Assembly: GCA_013824585.1 (NCBI GenBank)
Contig: PNOB01000006.1
Location: forward strand, 1-34,910
Source: Desulfobacterium sp.
Lineage (GTDB): Bacteria > Desulfobacterota > Desulfobacteria > Desulfobacterales > SURF-7
Length of the DNA stretch: 34,910 nucleotides
Direction: 5' to 3'
Both the position numbers and the translations under genes were made by a program. How positions within the stretch are numbered: the first letter of the stretch is position 1; every line of letters starts with the position of its first letter. The notes beneath the pieces are model-generated. The model was not told the DNA's origin and ran no database searches. It saw nothing but the letters and a program-made list of their open reading frames with translations. Positions 1 to 9,208 of this stretch are shown one piece after another.

Positions 1-1
1 G

Positions 2-343
2 GCCGGGGGTGTGCTGGTTCCATTGACCGATAAGCTTCTGGTTATTGATGCTGTGAAAAGTCTGGGATTGAAGGTTATTCTGGCTGCAAGAGGTTCATTG
101 GGAACTATTAACCATACACTCCTGTCCATCGAGGCCATCCAAAAAAGGGGACTTGAGGTGGCGGGTGTTGTGTTTTTGGATCCAGGGGAAATTCAGACTT
201 CAAGAGAACTTCTTGAGGAAAATATGGAAGCTGTTAAACAGTTTTCCGGTATAACCGTTGCAGGTGTGATCGGGCATATCCGGGATTTTTCAGATCCAGG
301 CAGAGATTACATGTCCGTACTGGATACCATGTTTCATTTTTAG
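2..343 (+). CDS. bioD: Dethiobiotin synthase, C-terminal part (5' truncated by window edge)
   Basis: Frame open from the window start; GGVLVPLTDK...LVILAARGSLGTINHTLLSIEAIQKRGL is typical of BioD; next to bioA. Confidence 0.85.
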   Translation, partial: AGGVLVPLTDKLLVIDAVKSLGLKVILAARGSLGTINHTLLSIEAIQKRGLEVAGVVFLDPGEIQTSRELLEENMEAVKQFSGITVAGVIGHIRDFSDPGRDYMSVLDTMFHF

Positions 344-411
344 TAAACGTCAACCGTATTGGGTAAACGCATTTGGAATTTTATTCATTCCCCCCTTGGG
401 GACAAAGGGGA

Positions 412-631
412 ATAAGCGCTAACTTAAATTGATTATTAGTCATTAACAATTGATTATTGATTATTGTTTTACCATTTACATGTGGGAGCGGCATCTTGCC
501 GCGATATTTATGCTTTGATCAAAATTATCTTTCGCGACTGGAAGGCCACTCCTACATGAAATCCGAAAATTATAAAATAATCAATAATCAATAATCAATT
601 GTTAATGGTTAATTGTTAAGTTAGCGCTTAT
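412..631. repeat. MITE-like palindromic element, copy 1 (220 bp)
   Basis: Ends ATAAGCGCTAACTTAA / TTAAGTTAGCGCTTAT, ~70 bp imperfect terminal inverted repeats rich in TTGATTA, central inverted pair of GTGGGAGCGGCATCTTGCCGCGA-type hairpins; same structure at 2022-2205 (inverted) and 18851-19053. Confidence 0.85.
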
Positions 632-688
632 GCTTCAACCTCTCAAGGGGGGAATATTGGAAAGGAAAGCCCCAAAAGCGTTTATCCT

Positions 689-725
689 GGTAAACCGTAA
701 ACCATAAACCGTGAACCGTCAACTG
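689..725. repeat. Degenerate 7-bp tandem repeat (TAAACCG-like)
   Basis: ggtaaaccgtaaaccataaaccgtgaaccgtcaact: about five heptamers just upstream of bioA. Confidence 0.65.
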
Positions 726-736
726 GGAGAACAAAG

Positions 737-2032
737 ATGGATAATTCCAATATCAATGATTTATTAGCATTTGACAGAGAACATATCTGGCATCCTTACA
801 CATCTATGACCAACCCTCTTCCGGTTTATCCCATTGCATCGGCAAGAGGTGTCCGGCTGATAATGGAAAATGGAAAAGAGTTGATTGATGGAATGTCCTC
901 CTGGTGGGCGGCGATTCATGGATACAATCATCCGGTTCTGAACGCAGCCCTAAAGAAGCAGATGGAAGACATGTCTCATGTCATGTTCGGCGGAATAACC
1001 CACAGACCGGCAATCGACCTTGCCAAGCTTCTCATAGAGCTGACTCCGCCAGGTTTGCAGAAGGTTTTTTTATGTGATTCCGGTTCTATATCTGTGGAAG
1101 TAGCTATCAAAATGGCAATTCAGTACTGGTTTTCCACAGGGCTTCCTCAAAAAAACAAACTGTTGACGATCCGATCCGGATATCATGGAGATACATTCAT
1201 GGCCATGTCCGTATGTGATCCAATCAGTGGAATGCATGGGATGTTCAAGGGCGTGCTGAGCGAACATTTTTTTGCAGATGCTCCAGAATCCAGGTTTGGT
1301 GAACCATGGGATGAATCGGATATCCAGAGTTTTGAGAGACTCATGCTTGCCCACCATGAAACAACAGCCGCCGTCATCCTGGAGCCAATTGTCCAGGGAG
1401 CCGGAGGAATGCGGTTTTATTCTCCGGAGTATCTGAAAAAAGTAAGAGCGCTCTGCGATGAATACAACATCCTGCTGATACTGGATGAGATCGCGACCGG
1501 ATTCGGACGAACCGGAAAACTGTTCGCCTGTGAGCATGCAGGCATTGAACCGGATATCATGTGTCTTGGCAAGGCATTAACCGGAGGGTATATGACGCTT
1601 GCCGCAACATTGACTACGGAAAAAGTCAGTGAAGGGATTTCATCCTGGGGAGGAGGGCAGTTTATGCATGGTCCGACTTTTATGGGCAATCCGCTTGCCT
1701 GTTCGGTAGCATCTGCCAGCATCCGGCTGCTGTTATCATCTCCCTGGAAAAAAAAGATAAAGGAAATCGAGATTCAGCTTGCAGAAGGGCTGGCTTCCTG
1801 CCGGAAAATCAAGGGCGTGGCGGATGTTCGTGTTCTGGGCGCCATTGGGGTCGTGGAAATGGAAAATCCGGTCAACATGGCTGGAATCCAGAAGAGATTT
1901 GTGGAACAGGGAGTATGGATACGTCCTTTCGGGAAACTGATTTATCTCATGCCTCCCTACATCATCACGGAAAATGAGCTGGGACAACTTATTGCAGCGA
2001 TCCATACGGTTCTTTTGTCCCATAAGCGCTAA
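737..2032 (+). CDS. bioA: Adenosylmethionine-8-amino-7-oxononanoate aminotransferase
   Basis: 431 aa; [24 protein letters not shown] lysine region [25 protein letters not shown]; adjacent to bioD. Confidence 0.95.
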   Translation: MDNSNINDLLAFDREHIWHPYTSMTNPLPVYPIASARGVRLIMENGKELIDGMSSWWAAIHGYNHPVLNAALKKQMEDMSHVMFGGITHRPAIDLAKLLIELTPPGLQKVFLCDSGSISVEVAIKMAIQYWFSTGLPQKNKLLTIRSGYHGDTFMAMSVCDPISGMHGMFKGVLSEHFFADAPESRFGEPWDESDIQSFERLMLAHHETTAAVILEPIVQGAGGMRFYSPEYLKKVRALCDEYNILLILDEIATGFGRTGKLFACEHAGIEPDIMCLGKALTGGYMTLAATLTTEKVSEGISSWGGGQFMHGPTFMGNPLACSVASASIRLLLSSPWKKKIKEIEIQLAEGLASCRKIKGVADVRVLGAIGVVEMENPVNMAGIQKRFVEQGVWIRPFGKLIYLMPPYIITENELGQLIAAIHTVLLSHKR

Positions 2033-2205
2033 CTTAACAATTAACCATTAATTGTTGATTATTGATTATTTAATAATTTTCGGGTTTCATGTGGGAGCGA
2101 CTTCCAGTCGCGAAATAAAATTTTGTTCAAAGCATAAATATCGCGGCAAGATGCCGCTCCCACATGCAAATGGTAAAACAATAATCAATTTAAGCTATCG
2201 CTTAT
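2022..2205. repeat. MITE-like palindromic element, copy 2 (inverted relative to copy 1)
   Basis: ATAAGCGCTAACTTAACAATTAACCATTAATTGTTGATTATTGATT...; internal GTGGGAGCGACTTCCAGTCGCGA and TCGCGGCAAGATGCCGCTCCCACATG; ends CGCTTAT. Confidence 0.85.
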
Positions 2206-2299
2206 GGGGTAAACCCCATCGCAAAAGCAGGAGAAAAATGGTATGGATGTACCTGGAGCATTCAGATAAAATATATTTTTTAATCAAAGAGGGTCGAAC

Positions 2300-2698
2300 A
2301 TGAAAAAAATCTGGCTTGTCATAATGTTGTTCAGTGCCATGGCCTGTATGGGAATGCAGGGGAATTCAGCTTCCCGGTATCCTGTGCAGAAAATTTCTGT
2401 TACCGTCAATGTTCCGGATTCAGGGTGGCGGGTTCGGATATTGGAAGTGCATCGTGTCAACGAGGAGCTCTGGGTGGTTTCAGAGTTGTATCGTCTGGAA
2501 GGAAAATCTTCCCAGGTGGTCTCGAGCATAGAAGATCTGGTGGAGATCCCGGCTCCAACACTTCCGGTTGTCCATTTCATTATTGGGAAAACATGGGGCT
2601 GGTCTGCTAAGACAGATTCAAACCACTACATCCGCTCACGGAAAGAGATAGCTGATAAACTCAGTAAGGGAGAGTGCATTTACCCAAAAAGGGATTGA
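2300..2698 (+). CDS. Hypothetical exported protein; same frame continues past TGA to 2923
   Basis: MKKIWLVIMLFSAMACMGMQG signal peptide or lipobox-like N-terminus; the frame continues 74 more codons after TGA at 2696-2698. Confidence 0.55.
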   Translation: MKKIWLVIMLFSAMACMGMQGNSASRYPVQKISVTVNVPDSGWRVRILEVHRVNEELWVVSELYRLEGKSSQVVSSIEDLVEIPAPTLPVVHFIIGKTWGWSAKTDSNHYIRSRKEIADKLSKGECIYPKRD

Positions 2699-2919
2699 AA
2701 TGGAAACTTTTCAGATTCATCCATCCATTTCGTAATCAAGGAAAATTTTTATCCGCCACCCGAGATCAGGGCCATGGAGATGGATGTGATCCCGCCAGGG
2801 ACTCATGTGAATGTTTATAAATCTTATGATATCATGATGAAAATAAAAGAAATGGCAGATATTCTGTTACCGCTTCATGAACCGGAGTTTGCCAGTGTGG
2901 ATACGATTGCAGGCCCCCC

Positions 2920-2974
2920 ATAAGCGCTAACGTAAATTGATTATTAGTCATTAACAATTGATTATTGATTATTG
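2920..2974. repeat. Half copy of the MITE-like element (copy 3, left arm only)
   Basis: ATAAGCGCTAACGTAAATTGATTATTAGTCATTAACAATTGATTATTGATTATTG matches the left arm of copy 1, then diverges. Confidence 0.8.
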
Positions 2975-3024
2975 AGCCAATTTTAAAAGTACATATATCG
3001 TGTCAACATGAAAGCAAGTCGGAA

Positions 3025-3477
3025 TTATTTTTTGACCATACTGGAGATTGCCTCAAGGGCCAGGATGTAGCCGATCACTCCCAGACCCGCAATCTGTCCT
3101 GTGACAATATCTGAAAGCATTGATTTGTGCCGGAATGATTCCCGTTTATAGATATTGGACAGGTGAACTTCAATGATCGGAATATTCAGCAGCAGAACCG
3201 CATCGCGGATTGCAACACTTGTGTGGGTAAAGGCTGCCGGGTTAATAATCAGCCCGCTCACTTTTTCCATAGCGTTTTGAAGCTTTTCCACAATCGCTCC
3301 CTCGTGATTGGATTGAAAAGTTTCAACTTCAAGGTTCAGGTCCGATCCTTTTGATGAGATTTCATTGTTGATATTTTCCAGGGTGTTATTGCCATAAACT
3401 TCAGGTTCTCTTTTACCAAGCATGTTCAGGTTCGGCCCATGGATAACCAGTATTTTGTGGCGGTTGCTTTTCCCCAT
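3025..3477 (-). CDS. aroQ: Type II 3-dehydroquinate dehydratase
   Basis: HGPNLNMLGKREPEVYG, FQSNHEGAIVEKLQ, NPAAFTHTSVAIRDAV, EVHLSNIYKRESFRHKS motifs. Confidence 0.95.
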   Translation of the reverse strand: MGKSNRHKILVIHGPNLNMLGKREPEVYGNNTLENINNEISSKGSDLNLEVETFQSNHEGAIVEKLQNAMEKVSGLIINPAAFTHTSVAIRDAVLLLNIPIIEVHLSNIYKRESFRHKSMLSDIVTGQIAGLGVIGYILALEAISSMVKK

Positions 3478-3498
3478 TTTGAACTCCTTTTTTATTGG

Positions 3499-4203
3499 TT
3501 AGGGGCGCTGACAGAAGCTTTCTTCCGTTCTTCTTTTCTTATAAGCGATGTCGATTTTTTTATGGAAGTCCTGGATTGTTTCCTGATAGTTTTTGCTTCC
3601 AAAGATCGCAGAACCAGCCACAAAAGAGTCTGTTCCAGCTCTGGCAATTTCAGCGATGGTACTTGAATTGACACCGCCATCAATCTGGATCAGGGTCTTT
3701 AGACCTTTTGTTTCGATCATTTTCTTCAGGGTTGCAATCTTTTCCAACGCGTTTTGAATAAATTTCTGACCTCCGAAACCCGGATTAACACTCATGATCA
3801 GAATAAAATCCAGATCCGGCAGTATCCATTCAACGGTCGACAGAGGTGTTGCAGGATTGAGGGCAACACCTGCCTTGACGTTGCTTTCTTTAATCAGGTT
3901 GATGGTCCGGTTCAAATGGGTGCAGGCTTCAACATGAACCGATATCAGGTCTGCGCCGGCTCGAATGAACTCCGGGATCATGAGATCCGGTTTTTCAATC
4001 ATCAGATGCACATCCAGGGGGAGTGATGTTGCTTTCTTACTGGCTTCCACAATAATGGGGCCATAGGTTATGTTGGGTACAAAATGACCATCCATCACAT
4101 CAATATGGATCCAGTCCGCTCCTGCTTTTTCAACAGCAGATAACTCCTCTCCCAGTTTCCTGAAATCGGCTGACAAGATGGATGGGGCTATTATTTTGTT
4201 CAT
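3499..4203 (-). CDS. rpe: Ribulose-phosphate 3-epimerase
   Basis: IAPSILSADF, WIHIDVMDGHFVPNITYGP, DVHLMIEKP, MSVNPGFGGQKFI, IQIDGGVN. Confidence 0.96.
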   Translation of the reverse strand: MNKIIAPSILSADFRKLGEELSAVEKAGADWIHIDVMDGHFVPNITYGPIIVEASKKATSLPLDVHLMIEKPDLMIPEFIRAGADLISVHVEACTHLNRTINLIKESNVKAGVALNPATPLSTVEWILPDLDFILIMSVNPGFGGQKFIQNALEKIATLKKMIETKGLKTLIQIDGGVNSSTIAEIARAGTDSFVAGSAIFGSKNYQETIQDFHKKIDIAYKKRRTEESFCQRP

Positions 4204-4262
4204 TGCTGGCGGTTCCTTTTACAATATTGTAATGACTTTTTCAGTTGTCCAGGTTCCATTTT

Positions 4263-5234
4263 TTACCAGGTATCAAATACCTCTGTTTTTATCAACTCAT
4301 TATCCTGATACAGGAAGAGGGTGGCATCCAGATTTCTGGGGATCAGGGCCCATATTTCCTCACCAGGCTTTGCATATTGATCAAACAGGTCTACCGTTAC
4401 GCCAAAACAGTTTACATCAATCTGAATATGTTTTCGCATCAAGCCGATTTCAAGCTTGAATTGGAAAAGATGAACACCCCCGGTTTCATTGATCAAATTA
4501 TGGCTTTTTGATCCTGGTTCGCGATTCATGACAAGATTCACGATGCTGTTTTCAACCACCTGATAACCCGGCAACGGATTTTGAGAAACAATCTGGTTTT
4601 TGGGTTTGCTGATATCAAAGGTTGACTGGATATCTCCTAAAGTTAAATTCAGGGACTCGAGAACCCGGATGGTTTCATCCAGCGTTGTGCCGGTTAAATC
4701 CGGCATCATATATAGTACCGGCTGGATACCATTGCTTAAAAGGAGATCCATGCAAGTTTCTCTTGTAACAATTTTACCCGGTAAGGGGGCCTGTGCCATG
4801 ACCATATCTTTTATAAATGTTTTGCTGTAAGCAACAGAGATTTTTCCCTGGCAGAGTCCATTCTCTTCAGCGATGATCCTGGCCTGTTGGATGGAGAGGC
4901 CCTCCAGGTTTGGCATTACAATGGTTTGTGGGCCTTTTGAAATAGCGATTCTAACATCACGGTCTTTTTTAATTTCCGATCCAGGTTCAGGATCCTGAAA
5001 AATGATATGGTTTTTTGGGATTATTTCATTGTATTCAGATCCGCTGACTTTGGTGTTTAAACCAAGATCCGTTAAAATTTCAAGAGAATACACAAGGTCT
5101 TTTCCTGTCAGATCCGGGACGATCACCGTGTCTCCACTTTTGATAATATAGGTGAGCGCCATATACGCACTGATTCCTGCTGATAAGAAAAAAAGCAGTG
5201 CGAACAAGGCTATTTTTACAATTTTGGCAATCAC
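4263..5234 (-). CDS. Membrane-anchored PASTA-domain protein without a kinase domain
   Basis: One N-terminal TM helix followed by three PASTA-like repeats (VPDLTGKDLVYSLEIL, MPNLEGLSIQQARIIAEE, MPDLTGTTLDETIRVLE). Confidence 0.85.
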   Translation of the reverse strand: MIAKIVKIALFALLFFLSAGISAYMALTYIIKSGDTVIVPDLTGKDLVYSLEILTDLGLNTKVSGSEYNEIIPKNHIIFQDPEPGSEIKKDRDVRIAISKGPQTIVMPNLEGLSIQQARIIAEENGLCQGKISVAYSKTFIKDMVMAQAPLPGKIVTRETCMDLLLSNGIQPVLYMMPDLTGTTLDETIRVLESLNLTLGDIQSTFDISKPKNQIVSQNPLPGYQVVENSIVNLVMNREPGSKSHNLINETGGVHLFQFKLEIGLMRKHIQIDVNCFGVTVDLFDQYAKPGEEIWALIPRNLDATLFLYQDNELIKTEVFDTW

Positions 5235-6592
5235 TGTTTACCTGACTTTCGAAAACAGACCGAAAAAAAACCATCCATGGAATCGCGATGAGGATAAGTT
5301 GTCAACCGGCGGTCATGATAGATTATCGGAGTCATTGCGCAGGGTAACTCTTTATGCCGGTCTTCCAGTTGAAAATCCAGGTGATGGTTCAGGAAGCTTT
5401 CAACAACCTGATCGGTTTCTTCCGTTTCAGTGCTGCATACAGCAAATGTCAATCTTCCTCCTGGTTTCAAAAGATCCACAAGGTTTGACAGAAACAGGAT
5501 CTGCCTTTTCTGATAACTGTCAAGATCCTTTTTGGATTCCTCCCATTTTATATCCGGATTCCTGCGGATCACACCCAGACCAGAGCAGGGTGCATCCAGC
5601 AGAACATGATCAAATTGCCCGGAAAGGTGGTTTTTCGGGTGATGGAGTAAATCAAACGGACAGGTCTCAACAATATGGACACCCAGACGGTTCATTTCAT
5701 TTTTCAATTTTTGAAGTTTTTGGGTGTTGTTGTCAAGGGCAATGAGTTGACCCTGGTTGTTCATCATCTGTGCAAGGTGAGCTGTTTTTCCACCCAGACC
5801 AGCGCAGGCATCCAGAACTTTCTGCCCGGGTTTTGGGGCCATCAGCATAGACACAATCTGTGCTGCTTCATCCTGTACCTGAAACCATCCGTTCTGAAAC
5901 GCTTCAAGTTGTGATATCGGGGTTTTGGGGGCTGTAAGCCGCAGCCCGAATGGAGAATACGGTGTTGGCTCAATGGTTTTGACTTCGGTTACAAGGGCTT
6001 TTTCAAGTTTTTCCCGTGTAATTTTCAGCGTATTGGTTCTTATGGTGATTGGAGGAATCTTATTGGCAGCCTCGCACATGGCTGCTGTTTCTTCTCTTGT
6101 ATATCGAGCCAGCCATTTTTCAATCAGCCATAAAGGGAAAGAGCAGGATATGGAGAGATATTTTGCAAAATCCGCTTCCATAGATGGAAATGGAATATCG
6201 GATCGATGTCTTGCAACATTCCGGAGCAATCCGTTGATGAACTTGGTAACCCATGGCGGGTTGCTGAGCTTTCCCAGTTCAACAGAGGTGTTTACGGCTG
6301 CGGAGTCGGGTATCCTGTCCATGTATAAGATCTGGAAAATGCCGATTCGTAAAATGTTTAAAACAGCAGGGTCCATTTTTCGGAGAGGGGTTTTGCTGTA
6401 ATGGCCAATAATCCAGTCCAGCTTGTTCCGCCATCTTGTAACACCAAAAACCAGCGAATGGGTCAGGGAACGGTCTTTTTTTGAAATTTCTTCTTTTTTT
6501 TCAAGAAGGTTTTCCAGGGCATGATCCAGCGTTCCTTTTTTCTGATCCAGGGTGTTTAAAATCTGTAATGCGGTTTGACGGGCATCTGGCAT
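5231..6592 (-). CDS. rsmB: 16S rRNA (cytosine-967-C5)-methyltransferase
   Basis: N-terminal NusB-like region; VLDACAGLGGKTAHLAQ, LLDAPCSGLGVIRRNPDIKW, FAVCSTETEETDQVV. Confidence 0.93.
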   Translation of the reverse strand: MPDARQTALQILNTLDQKKGTLDHALENLLEKKEEISKKDRSLTHSLVFGVTRWRNKLDWIIGHYSKTPLRKMDPAVLNILRIGIFQILYMDRIPDSAAVNTSVELGKLSNPPWVTKFINGLLRNVARHRSDIPFPSMEADFAKYLSISCSFPLWLIEKWLARYTREETAAMCEAANKIPPITIRTNTLKITREKLEKALVTEVKTIEPTPYSPFGLRLTAPKTPISQLEAFQNGWFQVQDEAAQIVSMLMAPKPGQKVLDACAGLGGKTAHLAQMMNNQGQLIALDNNTQKLQKLKNEMNRLGVHIVETCPFDLLHHPKNHLSGQFDHVLLDAPCSGLGVIRRNPDIKWEESKKDLDSYQKRQILFLSNLVDLLKPGGRLTFAVCSTETEETDQVVESFLNHHLDFQLEDRHKELPCAMTPIIYHDRRLTTYPHRDSMDGFFSVCFRKSGKQ

Positions 6593-6613
6593 TTGGATTC
6601 CTCGGCAGGGCGG

Positions 6614-7555
6614 CTATGTGAAAACCATTCCCGGTGATATTCTGGTTCCCCGTAAAAAATCCCGGATATGAAGACGTTTTCCAGATGAACCCTGGATTTC
6701 CAGAATGGAAAGCGCTCCTTTTCCTGTGGAAACACGAAGTTCGTCCTGAAACCCCTGGATAATGGTTCCCGGCAGGACAGGGTCTGTCATGGAAGCGGTT
6801 TTTGCCTTGAACAGTTTCAGGCATTTTTCACCCCAGAAAGTAAAAGCACCGGGCCATGGTGTCATGCCCCGTATAAAGGCCTCGATCCTTTCCGCATCAA
6901 GAGTCCAGTCGATCCGGCCATCCTCTTTTTTTAACAATGGCGCAACAATCGCCTGGCTGTGGTCCTGTGGTATGGGATGCAGGTTGTTTGTCTCCATCTG
7001 TTCCAGAGCGGTTACAAGCAGATTCGCTCCTTTTTCGGCAAGCCGGTCATACAGGGTTGCGGATGTGTCATCCGGAAAAATTTTTTCTTTTTCGGCAAGC
7101 AGGATATCACCCGAATCCATGCCAGTATCCAGAACCATGATGGTTACACCGGTCTCTTTATCCCCATTGATCACTGCCCACTGGATAGGGGCTGGCCCCC
7201 GATATCTGGGTAACAATGACGGGTGAATATTGATTGGATATCTTTTCGGCAGCGTGAGCAGATTTTCCGGTATGAATTGACCAAACGCGACAACGACCAG
7301 ATAATCCGGTTCATATGAAACAATCGTCTGATGGAAATGATCTGAGCGGATCGAATCCGGTTGGAGTACTTCATACCCCAGTTGCAGAGATGCAGTTTTT
7401 ACAGGGGAGGGCAATAATTTCTGGCCTCTTCCTTTGGGTCGATCCGGTTGCGTCACAACCAGAGAGATTGTGAATCGGCTCTTGTGAAGGCTGTGGAGAG
7501 CAGGTACAGCAAATTCGGGTGTTCCGAAGAAAATAATTTCAGGTGATTTATTCAT
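6614..7555 (-). CDS. fmt: Methionyl-tRNA formyltransferase
   Basis: FFGTPEFAVPALHSL, TQPDRPKGRGQ, NIHPSLLPRYRGPAPIQWAVINGDKETGVTIM. Confidence 0.96.
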   Translation of the reverse strand: MNKSPEIIFFGTPEFAVPALHSLHKSRFTISLVVTQPDRPKGRGQKLLPSPVKTASLQLGYEVLQPDSIRSDHFHQTIVSYEPDYLVVVAFGQFIPENLLTLPKRYPINIHPSLLPRYRGPAPIQWAVINGDKETGVTIMVLDTGMDSGDILLAEKEKIFPDDTSATLYDRLAEKGANLLVTALEQMETNNLHPIPQDHSQAIVAPLLKKEDGRIDWTLDAERIEAFIRGMTPWPGAFTFWGEKCLKLFKAKTASMTDPVLPGTIIQGFQDELRVSTGKGALSILEIQGSSGKRLHIRDFLRGTRISPGMVFT

Positions 7556-8060
7556 TTTCCCTGAGTTGTTTTTTAACCTTTCTTTTGTATATCCCTCTTT
7601 TCAGCGAACTGATCCGGTCAATAAAAAGAATTCCGTTCAGGTGGTCTATTTCGTGCTGGAGTATTACGGCCAGCAACCCCTGAGCGTCTATCCTGACAGG
7701 ATTGCCCTGGATGTCCAGGCCGGTAACCACTGCAAACTCAGCTCGTTTTACATCCGATCTGAATTCCGGCACACTCAGGCACCCTTCGTTTTCAGATAAC
7801 AATTCCCCCTCTGTTGAAACAATTTCAGGGTTGATAAGAACCTGGTAAGGCCTGTTTTCTTTATCAGCTTCCGGATCAAAAACAATGATGCTTCTGTCTT
7901 CACCCACCTGGATAGCAGCCAGCCCGACACCAGGGGCTTCATACATGGTGTCAGCCATATCCTCAATCAGTTTTTTGATATCATCATTGATATCCTCCAC
8001 CGGCTTGGTTTTCTTTTTCAGGAATGGGTCTGGATAGGTAATGATTTTCAGTACTGTCAT
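7548..8060 (-). CDS. def: Peptide deformylase
   Basis: GVGLAAIQVG, EGCLSVPEF, LQHEIDHLNGILFIDRIS. Confidence 0.96.
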   Translation of the reverse strand: MTVLKIITYPDPFLKKKTKPVEDINDDIKKLIEDMADTMYEAPGVGLAAIQVGEDRSIIVFDPEADKENRPYQVLINPEIVSTEGELLSENEGCLSVPEFRSDVKRAEFAVVTGLDIQGNPVRIDAQGLLAVILQHEIDHLNGILFIDRISSLKRGIYKRKVKKQLRENE

Positions 8061-8070
8061 GTGATTCTCT

Positions 8071-9135
8071 CTATGAATTGTATTTTATTTGTCTGATATT
8101 GACACCATAAACAATTGCGGAAATAAACCCGGCAATGATGACGGGAAACATTTGAATTGCGTGACTGACAAGCGCAAATCCGGAAGCCTCTTTGGATCCA
8201 ATTGCAAAAAGGGATAAAGCAAATACCGCTCCGGCTTCCCATAACCCCCAGAATCCGGGAACCGATGGAAGCGCGATGAAGAAGCAGATGATAATCAGAA
8301 CCGCGGTAGCTTCAAAAAAAGACACGTTGACTCCCGGACAACCCAGGGTGATTATATAATAAGAAACCGCCTGCATCAACCAGATGGTCAGTGAAAAAAA
8401 CACGCACAGGGATAAATTTTTTAAATTCTTTACCAGGCCAAAACCTGCTGCAATATTTTCAATGATGCTTACCAGGGGTAAACAGAAATATCGGCCAATG
8501 GCTTCTTGCACTTTTGACCCTGCAAATGAAAAAATACCCGGTATTTTCATGATCATCCATCTTGCCAGTTTCCGGATACGGTCAATGGATATCAGGGCAA
8601 TGCCGGCAATCAGAATCAGGCTGAGTTTCACCATACCGCTTGCAATGGTCATGAGCATGCTGCGGTTTAACGTATAAGATCCGAAGGTCATCTTGATATC
8701 CGGGTCAATGTCAATGAAAGACAGGACAACAGCAAAAAGAAGAACCAGAAAAAGAAGATCAAACAGCCGTTCGGTGGCAACGGTTGCCAGCCCTGTGATA
8801 AATGGGATTTTCTCTTTTTGCTGGAGGATCGCAGGCCGGGCCAGTTCACCAATTCTGGCCGGTAATACGCAGTTCAGCATAAATCCGATCATCATCGGAT
8901 GATAGGCTCTCCAGAAGCTTACCGTTGATGCGGTTCGGAGGATTACCTGCCATCTGAGGGCTCTCATATAAAAGCTGAGCACGACAAACAAAAGAGAAAT
9001 CAACATCCAAAAGTAATCAATGGATTGGAAATACTGAATCAGTTCGGAAAACGGGACATTTTTAAATGCAAAATATAAGGCAATTACAGAAATAACGATC
9101 CCTGCAAGCAGGGAAAAGATCATTTTTTTTTTCAA
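8071..9135 (-). CDS. Flippase-like / lysylphosphatidylglycerol synthase TM-region family membrane protein
   Basis: Polytopic membrane protein; MIGFMLNCVLPARIGELARP, ATVATERLFDLL, FIALPSVPGFWGLWEAGAVFAL are typical of this family. Confidence 0.8.
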   Translation of the reverse strand: MKKKMIFSLLAGIVISVIALYFAFKNVPFSELIQYFQSIDYFWMLISLLFVVLSFYMRALRWQVILRTASTVSFWRAYHPMMIGFMLNCVLPARIGELARPAILQQKEKIPFITGLATVATERLFDLLFLVLLFAVVLSFIDIDPDIKMTFGSYTLNRSMLMTIASGMVKLSLILIAGIALISIDRIRKLARWMIMKIPGIFSFAGSKVQEAIGRYFCLPLVSIIENIAAGFGLVKNLKNLSLCVFFSLTIWLMQAVSYYIITLGCPGVNVSFFEATAVLIIICFFIALPSVPGFWGLWEAGAVFALSLFAIGSKEASGFALVSHAIQMFPVIIAGFISAIVYGVNIRQIKYNS

Positions 9136-9208
9136 CGTAAACCCTCTGGCATGTCAGCCGAGTCATAGAGAACAAGCGTAAGCAGATCCAAAGATAAACG
9201 AAAAACAC

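Noticed and set aside
387-655. ATTCCCCCCTT (387-397) / AAGGGGGGAAT (645-655) as the true outer ends of copy 1
   Set aside because: Not seen around copies 2-4; the left sequence forms its own local hairpin, so it is probably separate flanking repeat DNA
5152-5745. 197-aa + strand ORF opposite rsmB
   Set aside because: Shadow ORF antisense to a well-supported rsmB frame; no recognisable motifs
6762-7226. 154-aa + strand ORF opposite fmt
   Set aside because: Antisense to conserved fmt; composition typical of shadow frames
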